Assembly (NCBI GenBank): GCA_037969115.1
Contig: JBBKWQ010000118.1
Coordinates: 1 to 25,259, forward strand
Direction: 5' to 3'
Length of the DNA: 25,259 nucleotides
Origin: JBBKWQ01 sp037969115
GTDB lineage: Bacteria > Actinomycetota > Acidimicrobiia > Acidimicrobiales > Ilumatobacteraceae
Part shown: positions 1 to 7,491 of the stretch, one piece after another
Position numbering within the stretch: the first letter of the stretch is position 1
How the letters are laid out: each line of letters starts with the position of its first letter
The notes under the pieces: model-generated
Told to the model about the DNA's origin: nothing
What the model saw: only the letters and a program-made list of their open reading frames with translations
Databases searched by the model: none
Position numbers and translations under genes: made by a program

Positions 1-36
1 CCCCGCCTCGTTCCCCAACCCCGCCTCGTTCCCCAA
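1..36. repeat. 18-bp tandem direct repeat, two perfect copies
   Basis: CCCCGCCTCGTTCCCCAA occurs at 1-18 and again, without change, at 19-36. The array begins at the window edge, so more copies may lie upstream. It sits about 85 bases before the protease start. Its function is unknown; it may belong to the end of an upstream gene or to an intergenic repeat. Confidence 0.85.
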
Positions 37-121
37 CGGCCTCTCGCCACATCCGTCTTGGTGGTCGGTCGGCGGTTGCGAGTGCTGCCCCACTGCCACC
101 ATGGACCAGGGAGTTCAACAA

Positions 122-1060
122 ATGAGCGCGCCCGAGTTCCCGACGTTCGTCTACACCGATGGCGACGTTCCGAACACGCCCAACGGCACCGGCATCAGGG
201 TGCTCGTCCTCGACACGCAGAACTGGGAAGACGGCAACATCGAAGAACTGCTCGCCGGGCGCGGCGAAATCCTCGCCGAGATCGAGAAGGAGACCGGAAT
301 TCCGTTCGGGAATCTCGACCTCACGTCGTCGTCGTCGTCCGGCGACGTCAATGCCAACGTCAAGGTCGACTACGTCTTCGGACACCACCAGTTCATCGAG
401 GACATCATCCGCCGCGTGTCGCCCGAGGCAAACATCGAGCAGGTCCCGGTCGTCAGCTCGTACGGCCTCACCACCGACGACACGGTCGCTCGGATCATCA
501 ACGAGTGGCTCGACACCTCTCCCGACGCCTGCACACCAGGCGTGGTCAACCTGTCGCTCGGCGCCTACACCGAGAACGACGAGCCACCCATTGCGCTCAC
601 GGCGGCAGTTCGTCGTCTGCGCGACCTGGGCTGGATCGTCGTGGCCTCGGCGGGCAACGACACCACGTGTCGCAAGCTCTGGCCGGCGGCACTGCCCGAG
701 GTGATCGCTGTGGGCGCGCTCGGCCCCAATGGCCCGGCTTGGTTCTCGAACTACGGGTCATGGGTCACCGCGTGTGCACCCGGCGACCACATCGTCGCAT
801 CGATCCCCGACCCGATGATTCCGATCGCGGCGGAGGGCGTCGCCGGTCCGATTGCCGTGGCCGACGACGAGATCGCGAAACCGGGCGCCCAGCTGGTGAA
901 ATGGAGCGGAACATCGTTCGCCGCTCCGGCCGTGGTGGGAGCGATCGTGCGCGAGGCCGAAGGCGACCCCGACAAGCTCGAGGCCGCCGTCGACGCGGTC
1001 GTGCACAACCCCGTGCTGTTTCGGCTTCCCGGTCTGGGCACCGTCGTCAACGTGAACTGA
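122..1060 (+). CDS. S8-family (subtilisin-like) serine peptidase, no signal peptide
   Basis: This 312-residue protein carries the subtilase triad. Asp31 lies in the VLVLDTQ strand, His88 in FGHHQFIEDII, and Ser265 in SGTSFAAP. The oxyanion Asn is Asn179 in ASAGND. The His motif departs from the usual HGTxVAG, since Gly-Thr is replaced by His-Gln, but the fold signature is otherwise intact. I see no signal peptide, I9-type prodomain or membrane helix, so the enzyme is probably cytoplasmic or exported by another route. The ATG at 122 was chosen because AGGGAG (108-113) lies 8 bases before it; an in-frame ATG at 101 would add seven residues. The substrate is unknown. A lipoprotein gene follows on the same strand. 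The family call is firm; the role is not. Confidence 0.85.
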   Translation: MSAPEFPTFVYTDGDVPNTPNGTGIRVLVLDTQNWEDGNIEELLAGRGEILAEIEKETGIPFGNLDLTSSSSSGDVNANVKVDYVFGHHQFIEDIIRRVSPEANIEQVPVVSSYGLTTDDTVARIINEWLDTSPDACTPGVVNLSLGAYTENDEPPIALTAAVRRLRDLGWIVVASAGNDTTCRKLWPAALPEVIAVGALGPNGPAWFSNYGSWVTACAPGDHIVASIPDPMIPIAAEGVAGPIAVADDEIAKPGAQLVKWSGTSFAAPAVVGAIVREAEGDPDKLEAAVDAVVHNPVLFRLPGLGTVVNVN

Positions 1061-1138
1061 CCGTCAGACCGTCCGAGCACTTCGTAGCGATCTGACAGTG
1101 AAATCGCCTCTGGCGCGCATCGCGCCGCTCGTGCGAAC

Positions 1139-1144
1139 TAAGTT
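1139..1144 (+). promoter_or_regulatory. Putative -10 box (TAAGTT) for a leaderless transcript
   Basis: TAAGTT fits the actinobacterial TANNNT -10 pattern and ends exactly 7 bases before the GTG at 1152. Transcription would therefore begin at or next to the start codon. No clear -35 is visible. Three other genes in the window show the same arrangement. Confidence 0.4.
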
Positions 1145-1151
1145 GTTCCAC

Positions 1152-1808
1152 GTGACCACCGCAGCACCGTCCTCACCGTCTCGCCGCCGCCAATCGCTGG
1201 CCGTCGTGCTGGCGTCCGTCGCCGCCCTGTCGGCCTGCGGCGGAGGATCCGACGACGCAGCCGAAAGCGAGATCAGCACCACGGTCGCCGCGGCAGCCGT
1301 CACGACCGCACCGGTGATCACATCACCGCCGACGACCACGACCGAACCGGTGCCGGCGCTCGTCACCGAGGGCGCCTCGATCATCGTTGCCAACGCCTCA
1401 CACATCGACGGATCGGCCGGACGGATGACCGAGCAACTCGCCAGTCTCGGTTTCTCCATGGGCACCGCCGGCAACAGCACCGAGGGCCAGCTCGAAGAGA
1501 CCAAGATCTACTACGAAGCCAGTATTCCCGGTGCACAGGAAGTCGCGATCTCGGTCGGCAACGCGCTCGGCGGAGCGGTCACGGTCGAGCAGCTGCCGAC
1601 ACCGCCACCGATCGACACCGGCGAGATGGCCGATTCGGGCGTTCTGATCGCGCTCGGCAAGGACAAAGCCGGCAACACCATCGCCCAGCTGAACCCGGCC
1701 CTCGCTGCGTCTCTCGGACTCGGCTCGGCCGAGACCGAGAGCACCGACCCGACCGACGACACCACAGCGGACACCACAGCGGACACGACGCCGGACACCA
1801 CCGGCTGA
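1152..1808 (+). CDS. Lipoprotein with LytR C-terminal-like domain
   Basis: From the GTG at 1152 the protein has 218 residues. The N-terminus has basic residues (SRRR), a hydrophobic stretch and a lipobox LSAC with Cys29, so it should be lipid-anchored outside the membrane. A Thr/Ala/Pro-rich linker follows. The domain beginning IIVANASHIDGSAGR and continuing into TEQLASLGF resembles the LytR_C domain found at the end of LytR-CpsA-Psr proteins and as a stand-alone module in actinobacteria. The C-terminus is a low-complexity TTADTT repeat. An upstream GTG at 1098 would give a 236-residue form with an overlong signal region. The 1152 start is preferred for signal-peptide length and for the TAAGTT box 7 bases upstream. 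Function is probably related to the cell envelope (inference). Confidence 0.7.
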   Translation: MTTAAPSSPSRRRQSLAVVLASVAALSACGGGSDDAAESEISTTVAAAAVTTAPVITSPPTTTTEPVPALVTEGASIIVANASHIDGSAGRMTEQLASLGFSMGTAGNSTEGQLEETKIYYEASIPGAQEVAISVGNALGGAVTVEQLPTPPPIDTGEMADSGVLIALGKDKAGNTIAQLNPALAASLGLGSAETESTDPTDDTTADTTADTTPDTTG

Positions 1809-1921
1809 GCGCGTCGGCGAGACGACCGATCGGTCAGGAGACCATCGAACCCGAGACCGACACGACGAAGCCGGGAACGTCGAGCGACCCGCCGTCACGA
1901 TCATCACGCGGGACCGGTTAC

Positions 1922-2518
1922 TCACATCGCGCCTCCGCCGATCCGATCGGCGAGAGCGATGACCAGATCGGTCTGGCTGCCGCCACCAGGGCCCGCACCC
2001 GGCCGGTAGCTCGCCACCAGATCGAGTGCGGCCTCGAGCTCGACACCGAGCATCATCAGCGTCGATACACCCATCGTGCCTGCACGCCCCATGCCCGCGC
2101 TGCAGTGCATGAGGATGTGGCCACCCGAACGAATCCGCTCGGCGATGTCGTCGAGGAGCACCAATGCCTCATCGAGCGGAGGGGCGTGCCAGTCGGGCAT
2201 CGAGAACCACAGCGCTCGCTCGCCTTGATTGGCGATCAGCCAGTCGGCGTAGTGGGGATAGCGAGAAGCGAAGTCGGATCGCTCGTTCAGACACACCACG
2301 GTTGCCAGCGGCTCGATCCGCGACAGCGCCGCTTCCGGGTCCGGGGCGACGACGTGTTTGCCGCACAACCAGAGATTCCCGCAACCATCCGGCGTCGGGA
2401 TCTTGTCGACGCCCCCGTCTCGGGCCCGGCGCGATGGCCAGCGCCCGAACTCGTCATCGACCACGACACCCGCCGACGTGATCACACTCGGACGGCCATG
2501 CGCACGACATGTGTCCAT
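1922..2518 (-). CDS. Protein tyrosine / dual-specificity phosphatase-like protein
   Basis: From the ATG at 2518 the product has 198 residues. Near residues 138-147 it carries the phosphatase P-loop HCSAGMGRAG, which matches CX5R with Cys139 as nucleophile and Arg145. An upstream MPDWHAP loop supplies Asp109, a likely general acid (WPD-like). The mid-section LWLCGKHVVAPDPEAAL is typical of small DSP/PTP-like enzymes that act on phosphoproteins or other phosphate esters. No signal or membrane segment is seen. The reading frame stays open upstream to 2833, but that part overlaps the divergent amidohydrolase and looks non-coding. A GTG at 2485 is an alternative start. The gene converges with the lipoprotein gene, with a 113-base gap holding nothing recognisable. 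The substrate is unknown. Confidence 0.75.
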   Translation of the reverse strand: MDTCRAHGRPSVITSAGVVVDDEFGRWPSRRARDGGVDKIPTPDGCGNLWLCGKHVVAPDPEAALSRIEPLATVVCLNERSDFASRYPHYADWLIANQGERALWFSMPDWHAPPLDEALVLLDDIAERIRSGGHILMHCSAGMGRAGTMGVSTLMMLGVELEAALDLVASYRPGAGPGGGSQTDLVIALADRIGGGAM

Positions 2519-2625
2519 CTTGGCCCGACGACGACCGCACCGCGACACCAGAGCGGGTGTTCGACAGCACACGTCGACCTGTACAGCATGTCCCCCGGCT
2601 GACAGACTGCCACACGTGGTCGACC

Positions 2626-3699
2626 ATGAGCTCTGAGACGCCGGGCCTGGTGTGCGGACACCACCACCTCTACTCCACGCTCGCCCGTGGCATGCCGCCG
2701 CCTCCGGCCCAGCCGACGAACTTCCTGGAAATACTGGAACAGGTGTGGTGGCGACTCGACGCCGCGCTCGACCTCGACATGCTTCACTGGTCGGCCGCGC
2801 TCGGCGCCATGGAAGCACTGCAGAGCGGCACAACGGCGATCATCGATCATCACGAGAGCCCGAACGCGATCGAAGGCAGCCTGTCGGTCATCGCCGACGC
2901 ATGCGAATCGGTCGGTGTCCGAGTGCTCACGTGTTACGGCGTGACCGACCGCTGGGACGACAAGAACGATCTCGCCACGACGACATGGGCAGATCCGCCG
3001 CCTGGGATGACCGACGCCGCACGGCGCGGGTTGAGCGAGTGCGAGCGGTTCGTGAAGGACGGCGGCCGGGGCATGGTCGGTCTGCACGCCGCGTTCACGT
3101 GCAGCGACGAGACCATCGAAGCGGCGAGCGGACTGGCGAGCGATCTCGGCGTCGGCGTTCATGTCCATGTCGCCGAGGGCCAGATCGACGCGACCGCCGG
3201 CGAGCGCCTGTCGCGGTTCGCATCGGACGATTGGCTGCTCGTGCACTGCGTGCACCTCGACGGTGAGCTACCGGGAACGATTGCACACAACCCCCGATCG
3301 AACATGAACAACGGGGTCGGCTACGCCGCGCCCGCTCGCCGGTCGAATCCGGTCATCCTCGGCACCGACGGAATCGGTGCCGACATGCTCGAGGAAATGC
3401 GTCTCGCATACGTCGCTCACCGGGCCGATGATGTCCTCGCCTCCCCGGACTCCGCGTGGTCCTGGCTCGAGCAGGGCTACCGATTCGTGCCGGAGGCGGC
3501 GTCGGACCGCGTCACCTGGAACTACGACCATGTCGACTCGGCCTGGCACGTCGCATTCACGCCGGGGATACGGGCCATCGAGGTCGTCACGGGCGACGGT
3601 GAGACGCTCCTGCACGACGGTCGCCCCACGAGGGTCGACGCCGACGAAGTACGTGCGAAAGCCGCCGAGGCAGCCGCGAGGTTGTTTCAACGGCTGTAG
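2626..3699 (+). CDS. ssnA: SsnA-like amidohydrolase (aminohydrolase), shortened
   Basis: This 357-residue protein is a metal-dependent amidohydrolase of the ATZ/TRZ (guanine deaminase-like) group, closest in pattern to E. coli SsnA. Shared segments include GLVCGHHHLYS, WWRLDAALD, IIDHHESP, NPRSNMNN and GTDGIGADMLEEM. Likely metal ligands are His12, His14, His181, His207 and Asp248, all present. SsnA is about 440 residues. Here about 55 N-terminal residues and part of the C-terminal beta-sandwich are missing, so the protein is nearly a bare TIM barrel. The open frame reaches 2509, but the extra residues do not resemble the missing strands, so ATG 2626 was chosen; no strong ribosome site is visible. 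It converges with the transporter operon and belongs functionally to the ygfK/xdh locus. The exact substrate is unknown; an aminated purine or pyrimidine is the likely guess. Confidence 0.8.
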   Translation: MSSETPGLVCGHHHLYSTLARGMPPPPAQPTNFLEILEQVWWRLDAALDLDMLHWSAALGAMEALQSGTTAIIDHHESPNAIEGSLSVIADACESVGVRVLTCYGVTDRWDDKNDLATTTWADPPPGMTDAARRGLSECERFVKDGGRGMVGLHAAFTCSDETIEAASGLASDLGVGVHVHVAEGQIDATAGERLSRFASDDWLLVHCVHLDGELPGTIAHNPRSNMNNGVGYAAPARRSNPVILGTDGIGADMLEEMRLAYVAHRADDVLASPDSAWSWLEQGYRFVPEAASDRVTWNYDHVDSAWHVAFTPGIRAIEVVTGDGETLLHDGRPTRVDADEVRAKAAEAAARLFQRL

Positions 3700-3714
3700 T
3701 CGGTTCTCGACCCG

Positions 3715-5247
3715 TCAGTGCGTCGACGCTGAACGCACACCGGCCATCAGGAGTCCGATTCGTTCCTTGGTGGCCTCCGAGCGCGGCACGTCACCCATCA
3801 CTTCGCCCTCGAGCAGCACGATCACACGGTCTGACAGTTCGAGGATCTCGTCGAGATCCTCCGAGATCAGCAAGATCGCAGCCATCTCGCTGCGTTGCTC
3901 GAGCAGTCGCTCGTGGATGTATTCGGCTGCACCGATATCGACCCCTCGCGTCGGTTGGGCGACCACGAGCACGTTCGCGCCGCAGCTGAACTCGCGTGCG
4001 ATCACGACCTTCTGGATATTGCCGCCGGACAAGTTCCTCGTGGGTGTACCGATACTCGGTGTCTTCACGTTGTACCGCTCGACCATGCCGGAGCAATGGC
4101 GTGCGATCTCGCCGAAGTTCAACAAGCCTCGCTTCGAGTACGGCCGTTCGTCGTAGTCGACGAGCAGGATGTTCTCTGCCACCGAGAACTCACCGATGAC
4201 GCCATCCCTCATTCGTTCCTCCGGAACGTACGACAGCCCGTGCGAACGAACGGTCGCCGGTCCTTCGCCCGCCACGACGTGACCGTTGACGCGGATCTCA
4301 CCGCTGTCGATCGCGCGCAGACCGGCGATCGCCTCTGCCAGCTCACGCTGCCCGTTCCCGGATACGCCGGCGACGCCGACGATCTCGCCGGCGCAGACGC
4401 TCATGGAAAGATTTTTCACCGAAGTCGAACCTCGGTCGCCGGTGACGCTGAGGTCGGTGACGATCAGCTGTTGATCGCCGACGTCGACCGGCGGAATCGT
4501 GCGTGTGAACTCGACCGGGCGCCCGACCATGAGTTGGGCCAGCGACTCTCGCGTGGACTCAGCCGGAGTCGTGTGTCCCGACACTTTGCCGTCTCGGAGC
4601 ACGGTGATCTCGTCGGACAAGTCCATCACCTCGTGCAACTTGTGCGAAATGAAGATGAGACCTCGCCCGTCGTCGGTGAGCTGCCGCAGCGTCGCGAACA
4701 GATCGTCGACCTCGGGCGGCGTGAGGACGGCTGTCGGCTCGTCGAGCACCAAAAGCCTGGCGTCGCGGTACAGGGCCTTCAAGATCTCGGCGCGCTGGCG
4801 CTCGCCGACCGCCAGCTGCCAGACCAGCGCATCCGGGTCGACTTCGAGTCCGTACCGTTCGGACACCTCGATGAGCCGCTTCCGAACGGGGCGCATGTCG
4901 GACAGCCCCCGACGGCCACCCAGGCCGAGGGCGACGTTCTCCGCAACGGTGAGCGTCGGGACCAGCATGAAGTGCTGGTGGATCATCCCGATGCCCCGGT
5001 CGATCGCGTCGGACGGCGACGTGATCTGGACGGGCTCGCCATCGAGCAGGATCGTGCCTTCGTCCGGCCGGTACAGGCCGTACACGATCTTCATCAGGGT
5101 GCTCTTCCCGGCACCGTTCTCGCCGAGCAGGGTGTGCACCCGACCCGGTAGCACCGACAGATCGATGGCGTCGTTCGCGACGACACCGGGAAACCGCTTG
5201 GTGATTCCCCTGAGTTCGAGCATCGGTACCACCGGGTCGGCGTTCAC
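3715..5247 (-). CDS. Nucleoside-type ABC transporter, double ATPase subunit
   Basis: This 510-residue ATPase has two fused nucleotide-binding halves, as in the BMP-associated nucleoside importers (YufO/NupO type). The first half has Walker A GENGAGKST (residues 42-50), the signature-like LAVGERQRAEI, and Walker B LLVLDEPTAVL. The second half has a degenerate Walker A (GVSGNGQRE), as is normal in this family, and the signature LSGGNIQK. It energises uptake through the two permeases encoded upstream. The GTG at 5247 follows the stop codon of the binding-protein gene by only 4 bases, so the two are co-transcribed. An ATG at 5223 is an alternative start. It is the last gene of the minus-strand array. 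Family is certain; the transported molecule is inferred. Confidence 0.9.
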   Translation of the reverse strand: MNADPVVPMLELRGITKRFPGVVANDAIDLSVLPGRVHTLLGENGAGKSTLMKIVYGLYRPDEGTILLDGEPVQITSPSDAIDRGIGMIHQHFMLVPTLTVAENVALGLGGRRGLSDMRPVRKRLIEVSERYGLEVDPDALVWQLAVGERQRAEILKALYRDARLLVLDEPTAVLTPPEVDDLFATLRQLTDDGRGLIFISHKLHEVMDLSDEITVLRDGKVSGHTTPAESTRESLAQLMVGRPVEFTRTIPPVDVGDQQLIVTDLSVTGDRGSTSVKNLSMSVCAGEIVGVAGVSGNGQRELAEAIAGLRAIDSGEIRVNGHVVAGEGPATVRSHGLSYVPEERMRDGVIGEFSVAENILLVDYDERPYSKRGLLNFGEIARHCSGMVERYNVKTPSIGTPTRNLSGGNIQKVVIAREFSCGANVLVVAQPTRGVDIGAAEYIHERLLEQRSEMAAILLISEDLDEILELSDRVIVLLEGEVMGDVPRSEATKERIGLLMAGVRSASTH

Positions 5248-5251
5248 CGAT

Positions 5252-6367
5252 CTACTCGATTCCCGTCGAGATGGATCCGTCTGCGATTCCCGCCGCGGTG
5301 GTCTCGCCGATGGCCTTCACTTCGTCGGGCAGTGGATATCCGTCGTTGAACTCGATGACGAGACCTCCGTTCTCGAGGGTCATCACGAACGACTCACCGC
5401 CGAGTTGCCCGGCCGCGATGTTGTCGAGCATCTGCGTGATGGCTCCCTCCCAGTGATACACCTGGGACGCCACGACGATGTCCTCGCCCAATGCTGTCTG
5501 GTTCGCTTGCGTACCGAACCACGGGACGCCTGCTTCGCGGGCGACACCCGTCGCGCCGACGACCATTTGCGCTGTACCCGTGAGCACATCGGCGTCGTTG
5601 GCGAGTTGGGCCTGCGCTGCTTCGGCTGCCAACGCGACGTCGCTGAACGAATCGATGTAGTTGATGTTCACCGTGGAATCGGACTTCTGGCTGATCGCAC
5701 CGGCTTGGAATCCGTCGACGTACAGCTTGGCGTCTCCGACCTCGACGGGCCCGATCACCCCGATCACGCCTGACTTGCTGAGTGCTGCCGCCATCGCGCC
5801 CATCGCGTAGCCACCCTGATCGGAACGCACGCTGTACGCGTAGACGTTGTCGAGACCGAAGGTGTCAGCGGCCGTCCCCCAGGCGAATGACACGTCCGGG
5901 AAGTCGGGTGCGATCTCGGCCAGCGGACCGCCGTACTGCGACCCGTGGGCGATGACGAGGTCGAATCCGTCCTCTGCGTAGCCGCGGATGGCCGCTGCCG
6001 CGTCTTCGACGACGAACGTTCCGTCGGTGATGTCGACGCTGACGTCACGCGATTCGCCGACGATGGCCAAGGCGTCGACCATGCTCTGGGTGAACGCCAC
6101 GTCGTTGCTTGCGCTGGGGGCAACGATCGCGACCCGGAAGGACTGCGTGGCTGCCGACGGTGCATCGGTGGTCTCGACGGCGTCGGTGGTCTCGACGGCA
6201 TCGGTCGTCTCGGCTGCGTCGGTACCGTCGCCGGCCTCGGTGCTCTCGGCAGCCGCATCCGTGCTCTCGCTGGCGGCATCATCGCTACCGCACCCAGCGG
6301 CCAGCACGGCGAACGCAGCGAGCAGTCCGACGACTGGCTTTCGAATTGAACGTGGTCGTGTTCTCAT
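5252..6367 (-). CDS. BMP-family substrate-binding lipoprotein (nucleoside ABC importer)
   Basis: This 371-residue protein has a lipoprotein signal (basic N-terminus, hydrophobic stretch, lipobox LAAGC with Cys26). A low-complexity acidic Thr/Ala linker with ETTDAV repeats follows (about 27-75), and then a BMP/PnrA-like periplasmic-binding domain starting near FRVAIVAPSASND. Segments such as DLVIAHGSQYGGPL, DNVYAYSVRSDQGGYAMG and GVIGPVEVGD fit the basic membrane protein family, whose characterised members bind nucleosides. The linker is encoded by an 18-bp repeat at 6165-6218 (two near-perfect copies plus one weaker). The ATG at 6367 was chosen because GGAGAAGGAA (6385-6376) precedes it and the signal peptide begins there. 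The frame is open to 6772, but that part runs through simple repeats and the permease gene. Confidence 0.9.
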   Translation of the reverse strand: MRTRPRSIRKPVVGLLAAFAVLAAGCGSDDAASESTDAAAESTEAGDGTDAAETTDAVETTDAVETTDAPSAATQSFRVAIVAPSASNDVAFTQSMVDALAIVGESRDVSVDITDGTFVVEDAAAAIRGYAEDGFDLVIAHGSQYGGPLAEIAPDFPDVSFAWGTAADTFGLDNVYAYSVRSDQGGYAMGAMAAALSKSGVIGVIGPVEVGDAKLYVDGFQAGAISQKSDSTVNINYIDSFSDVALAAEAAQAQLANDADVLTGTAQMVVGATGVAREAGVPWFGTQANQTALGEDIVVASQVYHWEGAITQMLDNIAAGQLGGESFVMTLENGGLVIEFNDGYPLPDEVKAIGETTAAGIADGSISTGIE

Positions 6368-6408
6368 GGTTCTGGTTCCTTCTCCCCTGGATTTTCCCTG
6401 GCTACTCG

Positions 6409-6509
6409 TTGGATCTGGTGGTGGTGTGGTGATGGTGGTGGTGTGGTGATGGTGGTGTGGTGTGGTGATGGTGATGGTGTTGGTTGGTTTGGTTGATTGG
6501 ATCTGGTGG
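6409..6509 (-). repeat. CA/CCA-rich simple-sequence leader of the binding-protein gene, flanked by 13-bp direct repeats
   Basis: Between the permease stop (6559) and the binding-protein start (6367) lie 191 bases. Within them, 6409-6509 is a G/T-only-like repeat on the plus strand (GGTGGTGTGGTGATGG units), so the transcript strand is C/A-rich (CACCATCACC units). Perfect copies of TTGGATCTGGTGG lie at both ends, at 6409-6421 and 6497-6509. The mRNA leader would be almost free of G and probably unstructured. No hairpin terminator or standard promoter was recognised here. Confidence 0.8.
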
Positions 6510-6558
6510 CCGGGTCTGCTCATGATGGACGAGACGTCGGCAACAACTCCCTGAGCGG

Positions 6559-7491
6559 TCATGCCGTGCGGTCGAATGGACGGGTCAATGCGGCTGGTGT
6601 ACCGATGCGTCGGCTCACACCGACCAGCACGACGATCGTCAGCACGGCCGGGGCCATGGCGGTGATGCTGGATGCAGATCCAGACACGATGCCGAGGGTC
6701 TTCCATTGCAACACCGTTGCCGACACGATGCCGAACAGCAAGGCACCAGCCATCACTCCGGTCGGGCGCCATGCGCCGAAATAGACCAAGGCGATGGCGA
6801 TGAAGCCCTGACCGGCGGTGAGGTTCTGCTGGAAGACCCCGACCTCCAACGCAAGTGCGGCGCCGGCCAGACCGGCGAAGACGTTGCCGATGACGATCGC
6901 AGCGACCCGCGTTCCGTTCACGCTGACACCCAACGTGTCGGCCGCCTCGGGGGTCTCACCCACGGCTCTGACGTTCAGCCCGAACGTCGTGCGGTTGATG
7001 ACGAAGGAGAACACGGGAACCATCACGAAGGCCACGTAGACGAGCACGTTGTGTTGGAAGAAGATCTCGCCGATCTTGGGGATGTCGCCCAACAGCGGGA
7101 TCGACCACTTGCCGAGACCGTCGATGGGGAACGGGGTACCGACCTGCTTCTGGAAGAGCAGGTCGGTGAAACCGAGTCCGAACAGAAAGATGCCGATACC
7201 GCTGATGCCCTGCTCGGCGTGCATCACCACCGTCACGAACGCGTACACCAGACCCATCACCATGCCGACGCCCAGCGCGACGAGCACACCGAGTGCGGCG
7301 CTGTCGGTCTGCAACGTCGCGTAGTACGCGGAGAACGCGCCGAGCAGCATCACGCCTTCGACGCCGAGGTTCAACACGCCTGCGCGCTGGCCCATCGTCT
7401 CGCCCAGTGCTGCCAGCAGGAACGGCGCTGCCAGCCGAATACCGGATGCGAGCGTGGCCACGATCACCGAGATGGTGAAGAAGTCACTCAC
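6559..7491 (-). CDS. Nucleoside-type ABC transporter permease (YufQ/NupQ-like)
   Basis: This 310-residue, strongly hydrophobic protein is an inner-membrane permease of the BMP-associated type. Typical segments are GETMGQRAGVLNLGVEGVML, VVMHAEQGISGIGIFLFGLGF, and NVRAVGETPEAADTLGVSV (the cytoplasmic coupling loop). About 8-10 membrane helices can be seen by eye. The GTG at 7491 was chosen because it shares a GTGA overlap with the stop of the upstream permease and has GGAGG (7503-7499) at 7 bases; the longer ORF to 7527 would lie inside that permease gene. It pairs with the other permease to form the channel. The binding-protein gene follows after a 191-base repeat-rich gap. Confidence 0.9.
   Translation of the reverse strand: MSDFFTISVIVATLASGIRLAAPFLLAALGETMGQRAGVLNLGVEGVMLLGAFSAYYATLQTDSAALGVLVALGVGMVMGLVYAFVTVVMHAEQGISGIGIFLFGLGFTDLLFQKQVGTPFPIDGLGKWSIPLLGDIPKIGEIFFQHNVLVYVAFVMVPVFSFVINRTTFGLNVRAVGETPEAADTLGVSVNGTRVAAIVIGNVFAGLAGAALALEVGVFQQNLTAGQGFIAIALVYFGAWRPTGVMAGALLFGIVSATVLQWKTLGIVSGSASSITAMAPAVLTIVVLVGVSRRIGTPAALTRPFDRTA

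Noticed and set aside
1063..1096. Inverted repeat GTCAGA ... TCTGAC between protease and lipoprotein genes
   Set aside because: Six-base arms with a 22-base loop and no T run; too weak to call a terminator or operator.
2509..2625. Possible extended N-terminus of the SsnA-like protein
   Set aside because: The 39 extra residues do not resemble the beta strands of SsnA, and the first bases overlap the divergent phosphatase start.
3895..5151. Long plus-strand open frame opposite the ABC ATPase
   Set aside because: It is the antisense of a fully conserved double ATPase; its translation shows no domain and reflects high-GC codon bias.
6368..6772. N-terminal extension of the binding-protein frame through a His/Thr repeat region
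   Set aside because: It overlaps the permease gene and simple repeats; the ribosome site and lipoprotein signal fix the start at 6367.
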